DNA of 64,000 bases from Cymbomonas tetramitiformis. Its lineage: Eukaryota; Chlorophyta; Pyramimonadophyceae; Pyramimonadales; Pyramimonadaceae. This document shows, piece by piece, positions 31,701 through 42,116 of the stretch. The notes beneath the pieces were generated by a model that worked only from the letters and a program-made list of their open reading frames with translations, did no database searches and had not been told where the DNA came from. The stretch spans positions 1-64,000 of the forward strand of contig LGRX02035481.1 of NCBI GenBank assembly GCA_001247695.2. The letters are read 5' to 3'. Each line of letters starts with the position of its first letter. The stretch's first letter is position 1. Both the position numbers and the translations under genes were made by a program.

Positions 31701-34700
31701 CAACCCTATGGCGAGACGTATTCCCGGTCAGCTATGATGGCCCGAACTCCCACCCATTCAGACCTCGCACAATGACACCGTCACGTAAGTCCCCCAGCTT
31801 ACGCCTGACGCGCGAGATCCAGCAGCCCGGACCTCGTTTATCATACAGACCGGGCCTCTCCACCATAAAGCGCCGCAAAAAGCCCCACAAACGCCTGCTG
31901 TGGTAACCCTTTTGTGTCATCCTGTGGAAAACAAGAGCTATGTTGTAAACAAAGTCTTGCCAAAGGACACATCTCTCAGCGAACCGATGCAGTTGGCTCG
32001 TGACAATCCCATACTTAGCTTCCCACATATAGCCACACACACACAACCACTGAGTGGCATGAGATCGGCTGACAAAAGCCAGCCCACATTCATCCCAGTG
32101 GAGAAGCAATGCAAAAACAGGTCGGGGCCGTGACCGCATGCATACACACACACTAAACGGCATGAGACCGGCCAACAAAAGCCAGCCCACCATCATCCCA
32201 GTGGATGTGAGAAGCAAATCAAGAGCAGGGCGGGGCCGTGACAAGATACCACAAACTCATACATATTCCCAACCCAAATGCAAAGCAGCATGGAAAGATG
32301 ATACGATGTGACCGATCATCGCCAAACAATTGCTGGTCTCTGGGTTACGGAGTGAGCGGACCCTGCTGGCATGCCCCCCAGTGGCTCCCGGTCGATGGAT
32401 GGGACCCGTTGGTCCATGGTTATGTCATGAATGCAGTCACACCACACAGCATGGAGACCCCATGCATGTCAAAAAAAGGAAAACATGATTGTGGGCATCT
32501 AAGTGCTCCCCACAAAAATCAATGGAAAACACAGAAGGTAGGTGTACTTCACCACCTTCTATCTGCCTCTCCTTGCAGCAAAGGCAGACGAATCCACCGA
32601 GCTCTCCAAGAGGCAGTGCCGGCCAGAATGGCACCACAGGGATAATAACCGCCTCCCAAAACCCACTTCCACCCAGCGACCGTCCCCGTTCACAGGATAA
32701 GCACACTGAACGGCATGAGATCGGCCAACAAAAGCCAGCCCATCATCATCCCAGTGGATGTGAAAAGCAAATCAAGAGCAGGGCGGGGCCGTGACAAGAT
32801 ACCACAAACTCATACATATTCCCAACCCAGATGCAAGGCAGCATGGAAGGATGATACGATGTGACCGATCATCGCCCAACAATTGTTGGTCTCTGGGTAA
32901 CGGAGTGAGCGGACCCTGCTGGCATGCCCCCCAGTGGCTCCCGGTCGATGGATGGGACCTGTTGGTCCATGGTTATGTCATGAATGCAGTCACACCACAC
33001 AGCATGGACACTCACACACACTGAACGGCATGAGATCGGCCAACAAAAGCCAGCCCATCATCATCCCGGTGGATGTGAGAAGCAAATCAAGAGCAGGGCG
33101 GGGCCGTGACAAGATACCACAAACGCATACATATTCCCAACCCAAATGCAAAGCAGCATGGAAAGATGATACGATGTGACCGATCGTCGCCAAACAACTG
33201 TTGGTCTCTCAGTTACGGAGTAAGCGGATCCTGCTGGCATGCCCCCCAGTGGCTCCCGGTCGATGGATGGGACCTGTTGGTCCATGGTTATGTCATGAAT
33301 GCAGTCACGCCACACAGCATCTACACACACACTGAGCGGCATGAGATCGGCAAGCAAAAGCCAGCCCACCATCATCCCAGTGGATGTGAGAAGCAAATCA
33401 AGAGCAGGGCGGGGCCGTGACAAGATACCACCAACTCATACATATTCCCAACCCAGATGCAAAGCAGCATGGAAAGATGATTCGATGTGACCGATCATCG
33501 CCCGGCAATTGTCGATGTCGTCCAGGTGGCGTCAAGTGTCGAGGATATCTTGAATGAGTGGGAGGACCTTTTGTCGCCGGGCCTGGAGGGTGGGATCTGG
33601 ACTCAGGAGCAGAGTGGGCCTCGCCGGAGCAAGCAATGGCCTTGGCTGAGGGAGGGGTGGCCACCTTGATGGGGGCGAGCAGGCGGGTGGCCGGCCTTCT
33701 TGGGGGGGTTGCTGGCATGGGGGGAACTGATGAGGATGACGGGGGAGATGTGGGGAGGTCCGCGGGTGGAGATGACACACGCCGGGCCCCTCAGAGCCCG
33801 GGGGCCCATCCTGGCAGCGATGACCACTTACAACAGGTTGCACGGCAGCATGCGGCATCTCATCAGCTTCCGTGCCCATCGGGCGAGGTTGCTGGCCGTG
33901 CCGGAACTAACAGTGAGCAGCTGTCGGGAAGGCGACGACTGGGTGGTGAACTATCGGCCACCGGGAGGGCTTGGGACACACAGGCAACTGTGGGGATGGG
34001 ACCCCAAGTAGGAACAGTGCGGCGTGACAGTTACAGCGCAAGTGTGGAGCGCATTGCTCAAATTCGCGGCCACCTCGCAGGGCAATTAGCGCAAGGGCTC
34101 CAGTCACGGGGAGTTGGTGCTGGGGGTAGAGGGCTACAGGCGCAAGTTGGTGGCGGATGCGCAAGTTTGGATGAGGGCAACCCAGTTTATCATTCTCAGC
34201 CCCTTGGGACAGCGCTTGGGCATTCTGGCCGTGGCGTGGGTGGGCAAGCTCTCTTGAGACCATGCTGGAGGCGGCAGCGGGGTGATGTGGGATGTGGGCT
34301 TGGTGGTGGAGGGGTGGCTCGCGCAGATCGGGGGGCAGGGATGAACCGGCTTCAGGCACAAGGCGGCAGTGCGCTGGTGGTGCAGATGCAGAGGGGCTCG
34401 GGTGGCTTAGCGAGGCTTAGGGGGTCCCATTCTTCACTAGTGAGCTCCGGAGAATCCGGATGAGTGTCCCGAAGTGTGTGCTGAATCCTTTGATCCCCGG
34501 CGTGGGTACATAGTGCAGTCTCCTGTGGCTACGGGGTGCCAAAGGATTCGCAAGGATAAGCATACACACTGAACGGCATGAGATCGGCAAGCAAAAGCCA
34601 GCCCACCATCATCCCAGTGGATGTGAGAAGCAAATCAAGAGCAGGGATAAGCATACACACACACACACATCAGGCGGGCTGTGGGGCGGTGTCCGGCCGG

Positions 34701-37700
34701 AAGTGGGTGGCGTTGGGCTGCTGGCGGAGGGCGTGTGAGAGGAGGCATGGGCCCGGACCTGGATCAGGGGGAGGCGGACCGACGGGAAGGGGCGGAGGGG
34801 TTCGCGCTGATGGACAGAGCGTGGGAGGGCGTGTTCGAGGAGACAGACTATGCTACGCAGGATGGATTTGGCGGTGGGACGCAGGAATCTGAGGGAGCGC
34901 AGCGTGAGCGGTCTAGGCAGGCTTCCGGTGGGGCATGCGAGGCAGGCGCGATGGCATCGAGGCTTTTGGAGAGCATGGAGGATGTGCGGCGGGAGGCGGA
35001 GCATCTAGGCACTATGGAAGGTCAAGGAGGGGGCACCGCCGAGGCACAATCTGGAGGGGCGCGGGCAGGCATATATAGGCGAGCCCAGCCAGGCGGCGTC
35101 AAGTGTCGAGGATATATATCTTGAATGAGTGGATGGGATGACCTTTCGTCGCCAGGCCCGGAGGGTGGGGTCTATCTGGACTCAAGAGCAGAGTGGGGCC
35201 TCGCCGGAGCAAGCAATGGCCTTGGCGGAGGGAGGGGTGGCCTCCTTGATGAGGGCGAGCAGGCGGGTGGCCGGCCTTCTTGGGGGGCGGGGTTGATGGC
35301 ATGGGGGGAACTGATGATGAGGATGACCGGGGAGATGTGGGGAGGTCCGCGGGTGGAGTTGACACACGCCGGGCCCCTCAGAGCCCGGGGGCCCATCCCG
35401 GCAGCGATGACCACTTACAACAGGTTGCACGGCAGCATACGGCATCTCATCAGCTTCCGTGCCCACCGGGCGAGGTTGCTGGCCGTGCTGGAACTAACAG
35501 TGAGCAGCTGTCGGGAAGGCGACGACCGGGTGGTGAACTATCGGCCACCGGCAGGGCTTGGGACACACAGGCAACTGTGGGGATGGGACCCCAAGTAGGA
35601 ACAGTGCGGCGTGACAGTTACAGCGCAAGTGTGGAGCGCATTGCTCAAGTTCGCGGCCACCTCGCAAGGCAATCACAGCAAGGGCTTCAGTCACGGGGAG
35701 TTGGTGCTGGGGGTAGAGGGCTACAGGCGCAAGTCGGTGGCGGATGCGCAAGTTTGGATGAGGGCAACCCAGTTTATCATTCTCAGCCCCTTGGGACAGC
35801 GCTTGGGCATTCTGGCCGTGGCGTGGGTGGGCAAGCTCTCTTGAGATCAGGCTGTAGGGGGCAGCGGGGTGATGTGGGATGTGGGCTTGGTGGTGGAGGG
35901 GTGGCTAGATTGGCGGAGGTGAGCCGGCTCCAGAGACACAGCAGCAGTGCGCCGGTAGGACAGCCGCAGAGGGGCTCAGGTGGCCCAGTGAGGCTTAGGG
36001 AGCAGAGGGGTGGTCTTGCGCGTGGGCTTGGTGGCGGAGATATGGCTCGCGCAGCTCGGGAGGCAGAGATGAGCCGGCTTCAGGCACAAGGCGGCAGTGC
36101 CCTGGTGGTGCAGATGCAGAGGGCGGGGCTCAGGTGGCTCAGCGAGGCTTAGGGGGTCCCATTCTTCACTAGTGAGCTCCGGAGAATCCGGATGAGTGTC
36201 CTGAAGTGTGTGCTGAATCCTTTGATCCCCGGCGTGGGTACATAGTGCAGTCTTCTGTAGCTACGGGGTGCAAAAGGAGTCGCAAGGATACGCATACACT
36301 GAACGGCATGAGATCGCCCAACAAAAGCCAGCCCACCTTCATCCCAGTGGCTGGATGTGAGAAGCAAACCACAAACAGGTAGATAGGGCGGGGCCGTGAC
36401 AAGATACCACAAACGCATACATATTCCCAACCCAAATGCAAAGCAGCATGGAAAGATGAAACGATGTGACCGATGATCGCCAAACAACTGCTGGTCTCTG
36501 GGTTACGGAGTGAGCGGACCCCGCTGGCATGCATGCCCCCCAGTGGCTCACCGTCGATGGATGGGACCCGTTGGTTCATGGTTATGCCATGAATGCAGTC
36601 ACACCACACAGCATGGACACCCCATGTCAAAAAAAGGAAAACATGTGGGCACCGAAGTGCACCCCACAAAAATCAAGGGAAACACATACAGAAGGTGTAC
36701 TTCACCACCTTCTGCCTCCGCCTTGCAGCAAAGGCAGACGAATCCACCGAGCTCTCCAAGAGACAGTGCCTGCCAGAATAGCACCACCAAGGATAAGCAT
36801 ACACACTGAACGGCATGAGGTCGGCCAACAAAAGCCAGCCCACCGACCATCATCCCAGTGGATGTGAGAAGCAAATCAAGAGCAGGGCGGGGCCGTGACA
36901 AGATATATACCACAAATGCATACGTATTCCCAACCCAAATGCAAAGCAGCATGGACAGATGAAACGATGTGACCGATCGTCGCCAAACAACTGTTGGTCT
37001 CTGGTTACGGAGTGAGCGGACCCTGTTGGCATGCCCCCCAGTGGCTCCCGGTCGATGGATGGGACCTGTTGGTCCATGTTTATGCATGTCATGAATGCAG
37101 TCACACCACACAGCATGGATACCCCATGTGAAAAAAAGGAAACATACAAAAAAGGCATACACACACACACACACACACACATAGTGCAGTCTTCTGTGGC
37201 TACGGGGTGCCAAAGGATTCGCAAGGATAAGCATACACACACACTGAACGGCATGAGATCGGCCAACAAAAGCCAGCCCACCATCATCCCAGTGGATGTG
37301 AGAAGCAAATCAAGAGCAGGGCGGGGCCGTGACAAGATACCACAAACTCATACATATTCCCAACCCAAATGCAAAGCAGCATGGAAAGATGATACGATGT
37401 GACCGATCGTCGCCAAACAATTGTTGGTCTCTGGGTTACGGAGTGAGCGGACCCTGCTGGCATGCCCCCCAGTGGCTCCCAGTCGATGGATGGGACCCGT
37501 TGGTCCATGGTTATGTCATGAATGCAGTCACACCACACAGCATGGACACCCCATGTCAAAAAAAGGAAACATGCGGGCACCTAAGTGTCCACACAAAATT
37601 CAAGGGAAAACACAGAAGGTGTACATCACCACCTTCTGCCTCTCCTCGCAGCACACACACACACACACACCGAGGGCAATGACCGGGTGGTGAACTAACT

Positions 37701-40700
37701 GCCACCGGGAGGGCTTGGGACACACAGGCAACTGTGGGGATGGGACCCCAAGTAGGAACAGTGCGGCGTGACAGTTACAGCGCAAGTGTGGAGCGCATTG
37801 CTCAAGTTCGCGGCCACCTCGCAAGGCAATCAGCGCAAGGGCTCCAGTCACGGGGAGTTGGTGCGGGGGGTAGAGGGCTATAGGCGCAAGTCGGTGGCGG
37901 ATGCGCAAGTTTGGATGAGGGCAGCCCAGTGTATCATTCTCAACCCCTTGGGACAGCGCTTGGGCATTCTGGCCGTGGCGTGGGTGGGCAAGCTCTCTTG
38001 AGATCAGGTTGTAGGCAGCAGCGGGGTGATGTGGGGTGTGGGCTTGGTGGTGGAGGGGTGGCTCGATTGGCGGGCGGGGGTGAGCCGGCTCCAGAGACAG
38101 CAGCAGTGCGCGCCGGCAGGACAGCCGCAGAGGGCTCAGGTGGCCCAGTGAGGCTCAGGGAGCAGAGGGGTGGTCTTGCGCGTGGGCTTGGTGATGGAGA
38201 TATGGCTCGCGCAGATCGGGGGCAGGGATGGACCGGCTTCAGGCACAAGGCGGCAGTGCGGGTGGTGCAGATGCAGAGGGGTTTGGGTGGCTCAGCGAGG
38301 CTTAGGGGGTCCCATTCTTCACTAGTGAGCTCCGGAGAATCCGGATGAGTGTCCCGAAGTGTGTGCTGAATCCTTTGATCCCCGGCGAGGGTACATAGTG
38401 CAGTCTCCTGTGGTGACTGGGGAGATGTGACGGGGGAGATGTGAGGCGGCTTGCAGGTGGAGATGACACACGCCGGGCCCCTCAGAGCCCGGGGGCCCAT
38501 CCTGGCAGCGATGACCACTTACAACAGGTTGCACGGCAGCATACGGCATCTCATCAGCTTCTGTGCCCACGGGGCGAGGTTGCTGGCTGTGCCGGAACTA
38601 ACAGTGAGCAGCTGTCGGGAAGGCGACGACCGGGTGGTGAACTATCGGCCACCGGGAGGGCTTGATTGGGACACACAGGCAACTGTGGGGATGAGACCCC
38701 AAGTAGGAACAGTGCGGCACGCCAGGTGTAGGGCAAGTGTGGAGCGCATTGCTCAAGTTCCCAGCTTCCTCGCAAGGCAATCACAGCAAGGGCTTCAGTC
38801 ATGTGGAGTTGGTGCTGGGGGTAGAGGGCTACAGGCGTAAGTTGGTGGTGGCTGGGTGCGCAAGCTCGGATGAGGGCAAGCAACCCAGTTTATCATTCTC
38901 AGCCCCTTGAGACAGCGCTTGGACATTCTGGCCGTGGGGTGGGTGGGCAAGCTCTCTTGAGACCAGGCTCTAGGGCGTGTAGGGGGCAGCGGGGTATTGT
39001 GGGATAGATGTGGACTTAGTGGTGAAGGGGTGGCTCGATTGGCGGAGGTGAGCCGGCTTCAGAGACACAGCAGTAGATAGTGCGCCGGCAGGGCAGTCGC
39101 AGAGGGGCTCAGGTGGCCCAGTGAGGCTCAGGGAGCAGAGGGGTGGTATTGCGCGTGAGCTTGATTGGTGCATGGTGGAGATATGGCTCGCGCAGCTCGG
39201 GGGCGGGGCGGGCAGGGATGAGCCGGCTTCAAGCAAAAGGAAGCAGTGCGCTGGTGTTGCGGATGCAGATGGGTTCGGGTGGCTCAGCGAGCGAGGCTTA
39301 GGGGGTCCCATTCTTCACGAGTGAGCTCCGGAGATTCCGGATAAGTGTCCCGAACGAAGGGTGTGCTGAATCCTTTGATCCCCGGCGTGGATACAAATCA
39401 TAGTGCAGCTGGTCTTCTGCGGCTACGGGATGCCAGGGGAGTTGGTACATAGAAGGATAAGCACACACACATCGCAGCCGGTCTTCTGCGGCTACGTACG
39501 GGATGCCAAAGGAGTCACACAAGGATAAGCATACACACACGCACACGAACGTGCGCAAGTCGGTGGCGGATGCGCAAGTTTGGATGAGGGCAACCCAGTT
39601 TATCATTCTCAGCCCCTTGGGACAGCGCTTGGGCATTCTGGCCGTGGCGTGGGTGGGCAAGCTCTCTTGAGACCAGGCTGTAGGGGGCAGCGGGGTGATG
39701 TGGGATGTGGGCTTGGTGGTGGAGGGGTGGCTCGATTGGCGGAGGTGAGCCGGCTCCAGAGACACAGCAGCAGTGCGCCGGCAGGACAGCCGCAGAGGGG
39801 CTCAGGTGGCCCAGTGAGGCTCAGGGAGCAGAGGGGTGGTCTTGCGCGTGGGCTTGGTGGTGGAGATATGGCTCGCGCAGCTCGGGGGGCAGGGATGAAC
39901 CGGCTTCAGGCACAAGGCGGCAGTGCGCTGGCGGTGCAGATGCAGAGGGGCTCGGGTGGCTCAGCGAGGCTTAGGGGGTCCCATTCTTCACTAGTGAGCT
40001 CCGGAGAATCCGGATGAGTGTCCCGAAGTGTGTGCTGAATCCTTTGATCCCCGGCGTGGGTACATAGTGCAGTCTCCTGTGGCTACGGGGTGCCAAAGGA
40101 GTCGCAAGGATAAGCATACACACTGAACGGCATGAGATCGGCCAACAAAAGCCAGCCCATCATCATCCCAGTGGATGTGAAAAGCAAATCAAGAGCAGGG
40201 CGGGGCCGTGACAAGATACCACAAACACATACATATTCCCAACCCAAATGCAAAGCAGCATGGAAAGATGATACGATGTGACCGATCGTCGCCAAACAAT
40301 TGTTGGTCTCTGGGTAAGCCACACACTGAACGGCATGAGATCGGCCAACAAAAGCCAGCCCACCATCATCCCAGTGGATGTGAGAAGCAAATCAGGAGCA
40401 GGGCGGGGCCGTGACAAGATACCACAAACTCATACATGTTCCCAACCCTGATGCAAAGCAGCATGGAAAGATGAAACGATGTGACCGATCATCGCCCAAC
40501 AATTGTTGGTCTCTGGGTAACGGAGTAAGCGGACCCTGCTGGCATGCCCCCCAGTGGCTCCCGGTCGATGGATGGGACCTGTTGGTCCATGGTTATGTCA
40601 TGAATGCAGTCACACCACACAGCATGGACACCCCATCACACACACACACACATCACTCATCAAGTTCGCAGGTAGCTCGCAAGGCGATCAGTAGTGCGAG

Positions 40701-42080
40701 GGCTTCAGTCTCACAGTGTTGGTGCTGGGGGTAGAGGGCGGCAAGCACAAGTTGGTGGTGGGTGCGCCAGAGGTGGGTTGGCTTCAGAGGCGCAGCATAC
40801 AGTGCTCCGGTAGGGCAGCCGCAGAGGGATTCAGCGGGTCATGCATGTGGGGCTCGCTCGGGGAGCAGAGAGGTGGCCATGCGCGTAGGCTTTGTGGTGG
40901 AGACAGCGCGGGCATTATGGTTGAATAGACTTCAGCGGCACAGCAGTAGCGTACCGATGGTGCTAGGGCAGAGGGTCTCAGTTGTCTCAGCAAGGCTTAG
41001 GGGGTCCCATTCTTCACGAGTGAACTCCGGAGATTCCGGATGATAGTGTCCCGAAGTGTGCGCTGAATCCTTTGATCCCCGGCGTGGGTACATAGTGCAG
41101 TATCCTGTGGCTACGGGGTGCCAAAGGAGTCGCAAGAATACGCATACACATACATACTGAACGGCATGAGATCGGCCAACAAAAGCCAGCCCACCATCAT
41201 CCCAGTGGATGTGAGAAGCAAATCAAGAGCTTCTCAGCCAGTCATCATACTTATGGAATCTACCCGATCCGAGTGGGCGTTTTGTGCCTCGTTCGCACAG
41301 GCCGCACAGGGAATGTAATCAGGAGCATCATTCAAGAAGGGGGAGAGAGCCATGGGAGAGACTGGTGGGAGAAGAGGGGGTGAATGCGAAGAGAACGGGA
41401 GAGAGCAAAGGAGAGTTACCGAACCTCAAGATACCTAGACACAGACCCATGCCACAGCTTGACTGCCAACGGGACCCCCCTGCGGCCCTTCCGTGTTTAA
41501 TATACCGTTAGCCAAGGAGAGCTTAGCAGGATTCGAGAACTCTAGGCCAGTAAGCCAGAACTGCGCACCTGCACTTGATACCTTGGGCGCGGACTCGGCC
41601 TTGCTCTTGTGGGAAGGGCATATGGATGGTGGTTGCTTGGGTTGCGGGTGTGAAGAGGGGTATGCTCCGGTCTTTACTCCGGGTGTCTGTCGTCTGACAG
41701 CTCAATCAGCCTTCAGACTAGTGCAAAGGGGTAAGAATGAGAGAGAATAGTCGGAGCACACAAGGCCGGCCGTGAGTCATCTCGCATACACTGGATGGCA
41801 TGGGATCGGCCAACAAAAGCCAGCCCACCATCATCCCAGTGGATGTGAGAAGCAAATCAAGAGCAGGGCGGGGCCGTGACAAGACACCACAAGCGCATAC
41901 ATATTCCCAACCCAAATGCAAAGCAGCATGGAAAGATGATACGATGTGACCGATCGTCGCCAAACAACTGTTGGTCTCTGGGTTACGGAGTGAGCGGACC
42001 CTGCTGGCATGCCCCCCAGTGGCTCCCGGTCGATGGATGGGACCTGTTGGTCCATGGATACACATACATACATACATACA

Positions 42081-42116
<36 letters not shown>

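Noticed and set aside
30120..42060. Dozens of 60-300-codon frames in the repeat array
   Set aside because: Frames differ between copies of the same repeat and are broken by indels, so they are not maintained as genes.
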